Shown one piece after another: positions 25,646 through 32,754 of a stretch of 43,512 nt of DNA. The translations under genes were made by a program, and so were the position numbers. Each line of letters opens with the position of its first letter. Position 1 is the first letter of the stretch. This stretch comes from Streptomyces rubradiris (GTDB lineage Bacteria; Actinomycetota; Actinomycetes; Streptomycetales; Streptomycetaceae). The notes beneath the pieces are model-generated. The model had not been told where the DNA came from and searched no databases. It saw nothing but the letters and a program-made list of their open reading frames with translations. Where the stretch lies: NCBI RefSeq assembly GCF_016860525.1, contig NZ_BNEA01000005.1:1-43512 (forward strand). The letters run 5' to 3'.

Positions 25646-26110
25646 ATGCTGGAAGCCGAGGACCGTGTGGTGGCTGTGTCCCACGAGCCGGGCCACGCCC
25701 GGATCACGTTCGTCACCGGCTCCGGGGACGTCCCGTTGCGCGGGAGGGAAGTCCTCGCCCTGCTGGCCGACGCGTCCGCGCCGGTCGACGTGACGACCCG
25801 CTGGACGGACCGCTCGGGCCGGCACGGCTGGGACTTCACCGTGCCGGCCGAGGAGGTCGGCACCGTCACGAGCCTGCTCACCACCCTGCCCGGCAGCCTC
25901 GCCGTCGACGCGGCGGTGGCGAAGGTGTCCGTCGTCGGCGCCGGGTTGATGAGCGACCCCCGGATCACGGGACGGATGCTGCAAGCGCTGCTGGGCAGGG
26001 GGATCGACCCGCTGTCCGTGACCACCTCGCAGAGCCGGATCTCCGCGACGGTGCCCGAGACGGACGGCGCCCGCGCGGTGGCGGCCCTGCACGACGAGTT
26101 CCTGGCCTGA
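25646..26110 (+). CDS. Free-standing aspartokinase-like tandem ACT-domain protein
   Basis: 154 aa from ATG 25646, 101 bp after the MFS gene. The whole protein aligns by eye to the regulatory C-terminus (beta-subunit region) of bacterial aspartokinases. The second half, AKVSVVGAGLMSDPRITGRM, then LLGRGIDPLSVTTSQSRISATV and ALHDEFLA, matches the ACT2 pattern VGAGM(R/K)SHPGVTARMFEAL...STSEIRISV...ALH. The first half (about 1-85) is a weaker ACT1. The kinase domain is absent. In aspartokinases these domains bind Lys/Thr and mediate feedback inhibition and subunit assembly. Possible roles are an effector-sensing or decoy subunit that changes feedback on the host aspartokinase, or a sensor for the pathway. 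The start is uncertain: GGAG lies about 14 nt upstream. Confidence 0.8.
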   Translation: MLEAEDRVVAVSHEPGHARITFVTGSGDVPLRGREVLALLADASAPVDVTTRWTDRSGRHGWDFTVPAEEVGTVTSLLTTLPGSLAVDAAVAKVSVVGAGLMSDPRITGRMLQALLGRGIDPLSVTTSQSRISATVPETDGARAVAALHDEFLA

Positions 26111-26195
26111 CCTGACCGGCGCGGGCCGTCGGACGGCCCGGTCGGTTCGAAAGGGCCGGAAACAGCGGCACCGGTCGGGAACCACCAACAGAAGC

Positions 26196-26225
26196 GAGAG
26201 CCCAGGCCGGCCGGCCTGGGCTCTC
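26196..26225. terminator. Bidirectional terminator, 30-nt perfect palindrome
   Basis: GAGAGCCCAGGCC and its exact complement form a 30-nt palindrome (about 13-bp stem with a 4-nt loop). It lies between the convergent ACT-protein and KamA genes, 16 bp beyond the KamA stop. Confidence 0.8.
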
Positions 26226-26240
26226 CTGGTGTGCGGCGGG

Positions 26241-27554
26241 TCAGCCTTCCGCCTGCCAGAACCACGGTTCGTCGAAGGCGGGCTTGAGGTCGTCGAACCA
26301 CACCGCGTGCTCGTCGAGCTTCGCGAAGAACGGCCGCCCCACCCAGTCGGGGTCGCGCGCCTGCAGAAAACGGCAGCAGAACACGTCCTGACCGGCGATC
26401 CGGGCGGTGCCGTCGAGCACCACCTTGCCCGGCGAGGCGGACATCACCGGCCCGCGTGCCGTGCGCTCCAGCCCGGAGACGGCGGATATCGCGTCGCGGT
26501 AGACGGAGACCGCCCGGCGCAGCGGCAGTTCGAAGTACTGGCTGGCCCCGGTGTCCCGCTCCACGAACATGTAGTAGGGCACCACCCCGAGGTTGGTCAT
26601 CGTCCGCCACATCCGCGCCCACACCGCCGGGTCGTCATTGACGTGACGCACCAGGGGCGCCTGCGCCCGGATCACCGCACCGGTGTCCCGGATGCGCCGG
26701 ATGGCCTCCCGGCAGGCTTCGGTCTCCAGCTCGTTGTAGTGCGAGAAGTGTGCCATCACGGCGACGTGCCTGCCGAGCGAGGTGGCCCGTTCCAGCAGCC
26801 GCAGCAGCTCGTCCGCGTCGTCGTCGGTGGTGAACCGGTACGGCCAGTACGACAGCGCCTTGGTGCCGAAGCGGATGTTGCGGATGTGTTCGAAGCGGGG
26901 CTCCAGCAGCGGGGTGACGTAGGCCCGGAGCCGCTCCGTGGACATGATCATCGGGTCCCCGCCGGTGAACAGCACGTCCGAGACCTCGGGGTGCCCGGAG
27001 AGATAGCCGAGCGCCTGCTCCGGCCCGGACACGGCCTGCTTCAGCTCCGCCACGCCGATGAACTGCGCCCAGCGGAAGCAGTATCCGCAGTAGGCGTGGC
27101 AGGTCTGGCCCTGCCCGGGGAAGACGAGCACGGTCTCCCGGTACTTGTGCTGCAGCCCGTTGAGCGCCCCGTTCTCCCCCTGCGGCACATTCGCCTGCAG
27201 CTGGTCCCCGGGGTGCGGATTGAGGCTCAGCCGCGCCTGGTTGACCGCGGCGCGCAGCTCCTCCCGGCCGGCGTCGCGGTCGATCAGCGCCGCGATCTCG
27301 TCGAAGACCGGCTGCGGCAGCATGCCGCGGTCCGGGAAGGTGAGCCGGTAGAGGGGATCGTCCGGGGCCCGGTCCCAGTCGATCAGTTCGTCGAGCACGT
27401 AGTTGTTGACCTTGAACGGCAGGACCGAGCTGACCACCCGGATGTCCCGGCGGACAGCCGGGTCCAGCCGCTGCACCTGCGGCAGCGTGGCCAGCCGCGC
27501 CCCGGGAACCGCCCGCATCCGCATCGTGCGTGCCGTGCCTGACTCGACGGTCAT
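26241..27554 (-). CDS. KamA-family radical SAM aminomutase (lysine 2,3-aminomutase-like)
   Basis: 437 aa. ATG 27554 overlaps the aminotransferase stop (ATGA), so the two are coupled. The radical SAM cluster motif is CHAYCGYC (Cys152, 156, 159), followed by FRWAQF instead of the RR-rich stretch of classical lysine 2,3-aminomutases. The N-terminal VVSSVLPFKVNNYVLDELIDWD matches the KamA fold. FTGGDPMIM is the GGD SAM-binding segment. Lys377 in ASPGK is the candidate PLP lysine, replacing the usual glycine-rich PGGGGK. The family uses SAM, a [4Fe-4S] cluster and PLP to move an alpha-amino group to the beta position of lysine, glutamate or arginine. It is a divergent clade, so lysine as substrate is inferred from family and context, not from specificity residues. 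It should supply a beta-amino acid. Confidence 0.85.
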   Translation of the reverse strand: MTVESGTARTMRMRAVPGARLATLPQVQRLDPAVRRDIRVVSSVLPFKVNNYVLDELIDWDRAPDDPLYRLTFPDRGMLPQPVFDEIAALIDRDAGREELRAAVNQARLSLNPHPGDQLQANVPQGENGALNGLQHKYRETVLVFPGQGQTCHAYCGYCFRWAQFIGVAELKQAVSGPEQALGYLSGHPEVSDVLFTGGDPMIMSTERLRAYVTPLLEPRFEHIRNIRFGTKALSYWPYRFTTDDDADELLRLLERATSLGRHVAVMAHFSHYNELETEACREAIRRIRDTGAVIRAQAPLVRHVNDDPAVWARMWRTMTNLGVVPYYMFVERDTGASQYFELPLRRAVSVYRDAISAVSGLERTARGPVMSASPGKVVLDGTARIAGQDVFCCRFLQARDPDWVGRPFFAKLDEHAVWFDDLKPAFDEPWFWQAEG

Positions 27555-28837
27555 ACCCGCTCCTCCCTCCGGTCCGCGTGCGCCTGCCCGGTGGCCGTGG
27601 CGACGGCACGGGACAGCGCGCGCAGCGCTTCGTCGACCTGGTCGTCGTTCACCGTCAGCGCGGGCAGCAGCCGCAGTACGTTGCGCAGCGGCCCGCCGAT
27701 CTGCAGCAGCAGCCCCTCGGTGACGGCCGCCTGCTGGACCCGGAGCACGGTGGCGGGGTCCGGCTGCCCCTGGGCGTCGGAGAACTCCCAGCCGAGCATG
27801 AGGCCGAGCCCGCGGACGTCTCCGGTGATGTCGTGGTCGGCCGCGATCCGCTTCAGGCCCTCGGCCAGGGAGCGGCCCTGCCGGGCCGCGTTCGCCACCA
27901 GCTCCTCCCGCTCGATGACGTCCAGGGTGGCGAGCGCGGCGGCGCACGCCACCGCGTTGCCGCCGTACGTCCCGCCCTGGGAGCCCGCGGGCGCCGCGGC
28001 CATCAGCTTCTCCGAGGTGGCCATCACGGACAGCGGGAGCCCGCTGGTCATGCCCTTGGCGGCGACGAGGATGTCCGGCTCGACCCCGGAGTGCTGGTGT
28101 CCCCAGAACCGTCCGGTGCGGCCGAACCCGGTCTGCACCTCGTCCATGACCAGCAGGAAGCCGTGGCGGTCGGCGCGCTCGCGCAGCCCCTGCAGGAAGG
28201 CGGTGCCGGCGGGGACGAACCCGCCCTCGCCCAGCACCGGTTCCACGATGAGGGCCGCGGTGTCCTCCGGGGCGGTCACCGTCGCCAGGAGGTAGTCGAG
28301 TTCCTGCAGGGCGAACCGGATGGCCGCGTCCTCGCTCCAGCCGTACCGGTAGGCGGTCGGGAACGGCGCGATGTGCACCCCGCTCATCAGGGGTGCGTAG
28401 CCCGTGCGGAACCGGGGGCTGGACGTGGTCAGCGAGGCGGCGCCCACCGTGCGGCCGTGGAAGCCGCCGTGGAAGACGATGACGTTGGGACGGCCCGTGG
28501 CCTGCCGGGCCAGGCGCAGCGCCGCCTCCATGGCCTCGCTGCCGGAGTTGGCGAAGAACAGGGACTGAAGGGGAGCCGGAAGCACCTGTCCCAGCCGCTC
28601 GCACAGGTCGAGCAGCGGACGGTGCCGGACCGTCACGTACTGACCGTGAATCAGTTTGCCGGCCTGCTCGGCGATCGCGTCGACCACGGCGGGGTGGCAG
28701 TGTCCCGTGCTGGTGACCCCGATGCCCGCGGTGAAGTCCAGATACCTCTGTCCATCCTCCCCGAACACGTCAAGCCCTCTGGCATGGCTGACGGTTACCG
28801 GGGTCGCCTGTTTGAGAACAGGTGATAAGCGTGCCAT
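27551..28837 (-). CDS. Class III PLP aminotransferase (4-aminobutyrate/omega-amino acid type)
   Basis: 428 aa from ATG 28837, chosen because GGAGGG lies about 8 nt upstream and the N-terminus (ARLSPVLKQATPVTV) then aligns with the family. Upstream in-frame extensions run through the promoter. Seen: NSGSEAMEAA (phosphate cup), VMDEVQTGFGRTG (cofactor Asp), Lys261 in LVAAKGMTSG (Schiff base), QGGTYGGNAVAC. The family moves omega-amino groups of 4-aminobutyrate, ornithine, lysine and similar compounds to 2-oxoglutarate. Translational coupling to KamA implies successive steps on one diamino acid, for example oxidation of the distal amine of a beta-lysine. Codon 4 is TTA (28826-28828), so translation should depend on the bldA tRNA. 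Confidence 0.92.
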   Translation of the reverse strand: MARLSPVLKQATPVTVSHARGLDVFGEDGQRYLDFTAGIGVTSTGHCHPAVVDAIAEQAGKLIHGQYVTVRHRPLLDLCERLGQVLPAPLQSLFFANSGSEAMEAALRLARQATGRPNVIVFHGGFHGRTVGAASLTTSSPRFRTGYAPLMSGVHIAPFPTAYRYGWSEDAAIRFALQELDYLLATVTAPEDTAALIVEPVLGEGGFVPAGTAFLQGLRERADRHGFLLVMDEVQTGFGRTGRFWGHQHSGVEPDILVAAKGMTSGLPLSVMATSEKLMAAAPAGSQGGTYGGNAVACAAALATLDVIEREELVANAARQGRSLAEGLKRIAADHDITGDVRGLGLMLGWEFSDAQGQPDPATVLRVQQAAVTEGLLLQIGGPLRNVLRLLPALTVNDDQVDEALRALSRAVATATGQAHADRREERV

Positions 28838-28913
28838 GGTCGTCCCTCCGCGTCGGTGCACCCCTGTGGCGCTCCGCCGCCAGCTGACGGTAGTCAGGCC
28901 GACCCTGAAAGAC

Positions 28914-28964
28914 AACCGGACAGTCGGTTTTCTATGCGGTTGACAAAACCAGACGGTCGGTTTT
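28914..28964. promoter_or_regulatory. Divergent promoter with two operator-like repeats
   Basis: Two copies of the pattern ACCrGACrGTCGGTTTT lie at 28914-28931 and 28945-28964. Each is itself imperfectly palindromic (AACCG...CGGTT and AAAACC...GGTTTT arms). TTGACA (28940-28945) on the plus strand is a candidate -35 element for the hydroxylase operon, with a weak A/T-rich -10 about 17 bp on, so the second repeat would sit in the spacer. The size and symmetry are those of TetR-family operators. No TetR gene is in the window. Confidence 0.55.
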
Positions 28965-29069
28965 GAAATGGGCTCGGCCAGCACGCCGCCACCAGGCACC
29001 AGCGGCATGCCACCAGGACACCAGTGGTTGATCACCTGCCGGTCAGCGCAGGGGAATTGCGAGGAATCG

Positions 29070-30029
29070 ATGACTGCGGCGTTACTGGAACTGAACGATC
29101 AAGAACGTTCGGTCATGTGGGAACGGGCCGAACAGATCGTGCACCAAGGCCCCGATGCCGTCCGCCCCGACGACCTGCCCGAGCGGGTGCGGCAAGCGGT
29201 ACGGCGCTTCGGCGAGGACTCGGGCACGACGGGTTTCCTGCTGCTGCGCGGCCTGGAGGTCGGCGAGCTCCCGCCCACCCACTCCGACGGCGAACCCGCG
29301 ACCCTGCCGGGCCACGGCACGGCCGGCCTGGCCATGATCATCGCCGAGACGCTCGGCACCATGATCGGCTACGCCGACGAGAAGAACGGCGACCTCGTCC
29401 ACAACGTGCAGCCGCTGCCCGGCGAGGAGACCCGGATCGAGGGCTCCGGCTCGGTGGCGTTCGACTTCCACATCGAGAACGTCCACCACGCCCTGCGCCC
29501 GGACTTCATCGGCCTGATCTGCCTGCGGCAGGACCACGACAAGGTCGCCGCGACCCGCGTCTCCTCCGTCCGGGAGGCCGTCGAGCGGCTCAAGCCGTCG
29601 ACCCTGGACGTCCTGCGGGAATGCCAGTTCTACAGCAACTACCCGGGCTCCTTCACCCGGGACAGCACCGTGGAACCCGCGCCGGCCGGCCCCCACCCGG
29701 TCCTCTTCGGCGACGCCGGCAAACCGCTCATGCGCTTCAACTCACACAACACCGTCTCCCTGAGCAAGGCGGGCCGCGCCGCCCTGCGCGCGCTGGCCGA
29801 GGCACTGGAGGAGGTCTGCCACGAGGTGATCATGCAGCCGGGCGACTGCGCCCTGCTGGACAACCACGTCGCGGCGCACGGACGGTCGGCGTTCACCCCC
29901 CGCTACGACGGGCAGGACCGGTGGCTGCGCCGGTTCTACTCCATCCAGTCCGTTCCCCGTTCGGTACTGCAGATGATGGGCGGATCACGCGTCATCCCGC
30001 CGATCCCGGCCATCCAGGGCATCTGGTGA
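29070..30029 (+). CDS. Fe(II)/2-oxoglutarate amino-acid hydroxylase, clavaminate synthase-like (VioC/AsnO type)
   Basis: 319 aa from ATG 29070 (GAGGAA 4 bp upstream). The iron triad is visible as His134-x-Glu136 in FDFHIENVHHALRPDFIGL, the HxE variant characteristic of the VioC/AsnO/OrfP group rather than the HxD of TauD, with distal His270 in AAHGRSAF. The segment LICLRQDHDKVAATRVSSV also fits this group, whose members hydroxylate free L-Arg, L-Asn, L-Lys or citrulline at beta or gamma carbons. Inferred: it hydroxylates a free amino-acid precursor, possibly the same basic amino acid handled by KamA and the aminotransferase. It heads a three-gene operon whose second start is 17 bp on. Codon 5 is TTA (29082-29084), predicting bldA dependence. 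Confidence 0.88.
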   Translation: MTAALLELNDQERSVMWERAEQIVHQGPDAVRPDDLPERVRQAVRRFGEDSGTTGFLLLRGLEVGELPPTHSDGEPATLPGHGTAGLAMIIAETLGTMIGYADEKNGDLVHNVQPLPGEETRIEGSGSVAFDFHIENVHHALRPDFIGLICLRQDHDKVAATRVSSVREAVERLKPSTLDVLRECQFYSNYPGSFTRDSTVEPAPAGPHPVLFGDAGKPLMRFNSHNTVSLSKAGRAALRALAEALEEVCHEVIMQPGDCALLDNHVAAHGRSAFTPRYDGQDRWLRRFYSIQSVPRSVLQMMGGSRVIPPIPAIQGIW

Positions 30030-30046
30030 ACCCGCCGGAGACCCCG

Positions 30047-31141
30047 ATGACCGAACTCGACGCGTTGCTGTCGCTCGCCGATTTCGAGCAGCGGTGGACG
30101 GCGCAGGCGGACCCGCCCATCGCCCAGTACGTGGCGGGCGGGGCCGGTTCGGACAGCGTGGTGGCGGCCAACACCGCCGCGTTCGGCGACGTGTGGCTGC
30201 AGCCGCGGGGACTCCACGACGGTCCGCACACACTCGACACGTCGGTCACCGTACTGGGCCACACCCTCGCCATGCCGCTCCTGCTCGCCCCCACGAGCCC
30301 GCAGCGGCTGGTGCACCCGGACGCCGAACTGGCCACCGCGCGCGCGGCGGCCCGCCACGGCCTGCTGTCGGTCGTCAGCACCGACTCGCACCACCCCTAC
30401 GCCGACATCGCGCGCGAGACGCCCGGACACACATGGTTCCAGCTCTTCCCCTACCGCTCCCGCGCGGACGTCGAGGCCACCTTGGCGTACGCGGAGGAGT
30501 GCGGGGCCTCGGCCATCGTGGTCACGGTCGACGCGTCGTTCGCGGCCCGCCGGCTGACCACCCTGCGGGCCGGGTACCGGCTGCCCCCGGGAGTCGACTA
30601 CGGCACCCTGCGCGCACTGGGCATCCTGCGAGGCGACCCGCCGGCCAGCGGACGGCACGAGAAACTCCCCGTCACCTGGGCCGACCTGGAGTGGATCCGC
30701 AACCGGACCCGGCTGCCGCTGCTGGTCAAGGGCCTGGTGCGGCCGGCCGACGTCCGGCGCTGCGTCGAACTGGGCATGGACGCGACCATCGTCTCCAACC
30801 ACGGTGGCCGCCAGCTGGACGGTGTCGTACCCGCCCTGTTCGCCCTCCGCTCGGTCGTCGAAGCCGTACCGCGCGACCACCCGGTGCTGCTCGACGGCGG
30901 AATCCGCTCCGGGACCGACATCGCCAAGGCGATCGCGCTCGGCGCACGGGCCGTGTGCATCGGCAGGCCCTATCTGTGGGGCCTCGGACTCGGCGGCCAG
31001 CAGGGGGTGGAGCGCGTCCTGGACATCCTGCGCGCCGAGTTCGACGACGCCCTGCTGCAACTGGGCATCAACACGGTGGACAAGCTGGACGACACGTTCG
31101 TGACGGCGGCGCGCCGTCTGACGGCCGTGGCCGCCGGCTGA
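30047..31141 (+). CDS. FMN-dependent alpha-hydroxyacid oxidase/dehydrogenase
   Basis: 364 aa from ATG 30047 (GGAG 6 nt upstream). A GTG at 30026 that overlaps the previous stop is an alternative start and would add seven residues. It is a TIM-barrel enzyme of the lactate/glycolate/hydroxymandelate oxidase family. The catalytic His252 is in SNHGGRQLDG, with the conserved Arg three residues on. Phosphate and FMN loops are DGGIRSGTDIAKAIALGA and CIGRPYLWGL. The family oxidises L-2-hydroxy acids to 2-keto acids. Following a hydroxylase in one operon, it may convert a 2-hydroxy acid derived from an amino acid into the keto acid, but the substrate cannot be assigned. It is intact and of full length. 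Confidence 0.9.
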   Translation: MTELDALLSLADFEQRWTAQADPPIAQYVAGGAGSDSVVAANTAAFGDVWLQPRGLHDGPHTLDTSVTVLGHTLAMPLLLAPTSPQRLVHPDAELATARAAARHGLLSVVSTDSHHPYADIARETPGHTWFQLFPYRSRADVEATLAYAEECGASAIVVTVDASFAARRLTTLRAGYRLPPGVDYGTLRALGILRGDPPASGRHEKLPVTWADLEWIRNRTRLPLLVKGLVRPADVRRCVELGMDATIVSNHGGRQLDGVVPALFALRSVVEAVPRDHPVLLDGGIRSGTDIAKAIALGARAVCIGRPYLWGLGLGGQQGVERVLDILRAEFDDALLQLGINTVDKLDDTFVTAARRLTAVAAG

Positions 31142-31181
31142 CCCGCCACGGGGACGACGAAGCGAAGGAAGCAGCGGCTCG

Positions 31182-32231
31182 ATGGCGACTCCGAAGGCAC
31201 ACAGCGGCACACCCCCGCGTCCCGTGCGCGCCCCGGGCGGGCACGGGAACGGCGGGGTGCTCGCCGGTATCGCCCTGGCGGTCGCGGCCGCCGCCGCGAT
31301 GGGCGGTGCCGCCCCCGCCCTGAAGGCCATGGGAACCGCCGGTCTGTCGGCGGTCGACATCATCCAGGCCCGCGCGGTCGTGGGCGCCGTGCTGCTGATG
31401 CTCATCGCGGCGGTCGTGCACCGCGGCCGCCTGCGGGTCAGGGTCCGCGACTGGTGGCTGGTCCTGGTGTACGGCACGGTCAGCCTCGCCGTGAACCAGG
31501 TCGCCTTCACCATGGCCCTGACCCGGCTGCCCGTGGGTGTCGCGCTGCTGGTGGAGTACCTGTCGCCGGTGCTGGTCGCCCTCTGGGTACGGCTCGTGCA
31601 GGGAAAGCAGCTCTCCGGGCTGGTCTGGCTGGGGATCGCGCTCGCCCTCGGCGGCCTCGCGCTGACCGGGCGGGTGTGGTCCTCCGGCGGCGATCTCGAC
31701 CGGGCCGGCCTGGCGCTCGCCCTGCTGGCGGCCCTGACCATGGCGAGCCGCTTCCTGCTCGCCGAACGAGGACTGCGCGCCTACGAACCCCTGGTGATGT
31801 CGGCATGGGGCACCACCGTGGACGCCGCGGTCCTCACCCTGGTGGGCGTGATCGACCCCTTCCCCTTCTCCGCGCTGTGGCGGGACGCCGCGCTGAACGA
31901 CCACTCCCTGCCGGTGTGGGGGCTGGTGGTCTGGGTGGGCGTGATCGGCATGGCCGGCGGGCTGGCGCTGGGCGTCGCGGCGCAGCGCCGGCTGCCGCCC
32001 ACCTCGGCCAGCCTGATGCTCACCCTGGAGGTGGTGGCCGGAGCCGTCGCCGCCTACCTGGTGCTCGGCGAGGTGCTGACACCGCCGCAGCTGGCCGGGT
32101 CCGTGCTGATGCTCCTGGGCATCGTCCTGTCCCAGTCGGCCGCCCTGCGGCGCCGGCCGCCCGCAGAGGCCGCCGTCACAGATCCGGCACCGGGCGGGGA
32201 CCGCGGGAGCGGGAGACACAGATCGGCATGA
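31182..32231 (+). CDS. EamA/DMT-superfamily permease
   Basis: 349 aa from ATG 31182, 40 bp after the oxidase, with a GAAGGAAG ribosome site. Ten hydrophobic helices form two EamA repeats (GVLAGIALAVAAAAAMGGAAP...; VWLGIALALGGLALTG...). Members often export amino acids or metabolites, or sugars in some cases. Third gene of the hydroxylase operon, so it probably moves the amino acid made there. The last 19 codons (32176-32231) are antisense to the remnant ferredoxin tail. The hydrophilic C-terminus beyond the last helix may therefore have been altered by the rearrangement next door. A damaged copy of its 3' two-thirds lies at 42980-43512. Confidence 0.88.
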   Translation: MATPKAHSGTPPRPVRAPGGHGNGGVLAGIALAVAAAAAMGGAAPALKAMGTAGLSAVDIIQARAVVGAVLLMLIAAVVHRGRLRVRVRDWWLVLVYGTVSLAVNQVAFTMALTRLPVGVALLVEYLSPVLVALWVRLVQGKQLSGLVWLGIALALGGLALTGRVWSSGGDLDRAGLALALLAALTMASRFLLAERGLRAYEPLVMSAWGTTVDAAVLTLVGVIDPFPFSALWRDAALNDHSLPVWGLVVWVGVIGMAGGLALGVAAQRRLPPTSASLMLTLEVVAGAVAAYLVLGEVLTPPQLAGSVLMLLGIVLSQSAALRRRPPAEAAVTDPAPGGDRGSGRHRSA

Positions 32232-32318
32232 GACCGCCGGCCGCGCGCTCCTCCTCGGTCAGGAGGCTGTCGCGGTGTGCCGGGACACCGTCCAGCACGA
32301 CGGTCTCGCAGGTGCCGT
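32176..32318 (-). pseudogene. C-terminal remnant of a PDR/VanB-type oxidoreductase ferredoxin domain
   Basis: Read on the minus strand, GTCETVVLDGVPAHRDSLL then TEEERAAGGLMPICVSRSRG and a stop at 32176 match the end of plant-type [2Fe-2S] ferredoxin domains in phthalate-dioxygenase-reductase/VanB proteins. Only the third and fourth cluster cysteines remain. Everything upstream, including the first two cysteines and the FMN/NAD domains, is missing. Homology stops at about 32318, exactly where the next fragment begins in the opposite direction. It cannot bind a cluster and is a gene relic. It overlaps the 3' end of the EamA gene. Confidence 0.7.
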
Positions 32319-32320
32319 AC

Positions 32321-32701
32321 ATGCCCACCCGCCCGTTCCGGGTGAACGCCGCCGCGCTGCACTCCTACAGCCTCACGCCGAACAACCGCACCCGCTACCT
32401 GGCCGAACTGCGTTCCGGTTCCGAGCTGCTGGCCGTGGACACCGACGGCAGGACGCGGCGGGTCGTGGTCGGCCGGATCAAGATGGAGAGCCGCCCGATG
32501 CTGCTGATCGAGGCGGAGTCGCCCTCCGGCGGCAAGGTGAACGTGATCGCCCAGGACGACTGGCACGTGCGGGTACTCGGCCCCGGCGGCAGCGTCCACA
32601 ACATCACCGAACTCAAGCCCGGCGACGTCATCCTCGGCTACGCGCTCACCGACCAGCGCCATGTCGGCTGCCCCATCCGGGAGTTCCAGCAGGAGCAGTG
32701 A
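32321..32701 (+). pseudogene. C-terminal remnant of 3-dehydroquinate synthase II-like protein
   Basis: 126 aa from ATG 32321: PTRPFRVNAAALHSYSL, then TRYLAELRSGSELLAVD, VVVGRIKMESRPMLLIEAE and NITELKPGDVILGY. This is the C-terminal third of the archaeal-type DHQ synthase II family, which in actinomycetes includes GriH-like enzymes that make amino-hydroxybenzoates. The N-terminal catalytic portion is absent. The homology seems to reach back to TAC-ATG at 32318, where the opposite-strand ferredoxin remnant starts. A weak AGGTG stands 9 nt before the ATG, so a small protein could still be made, but function is unlikely. Confidence 0.7.
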
Positions 32702-32754
32702 GCCAGGACCGCCCGTCGGCCCCGTGTCACGGCCTCGGCGGACCGGGCCTCGCC

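Noticed and set aside
28838..29035. Upstream extension of the aminotransferase to 29035
   Set aside because: It would translate the divergent promoter and operator repeats. The ATG at 28837 has GGAGGG at proper distance and family-like N-terminal sequence.
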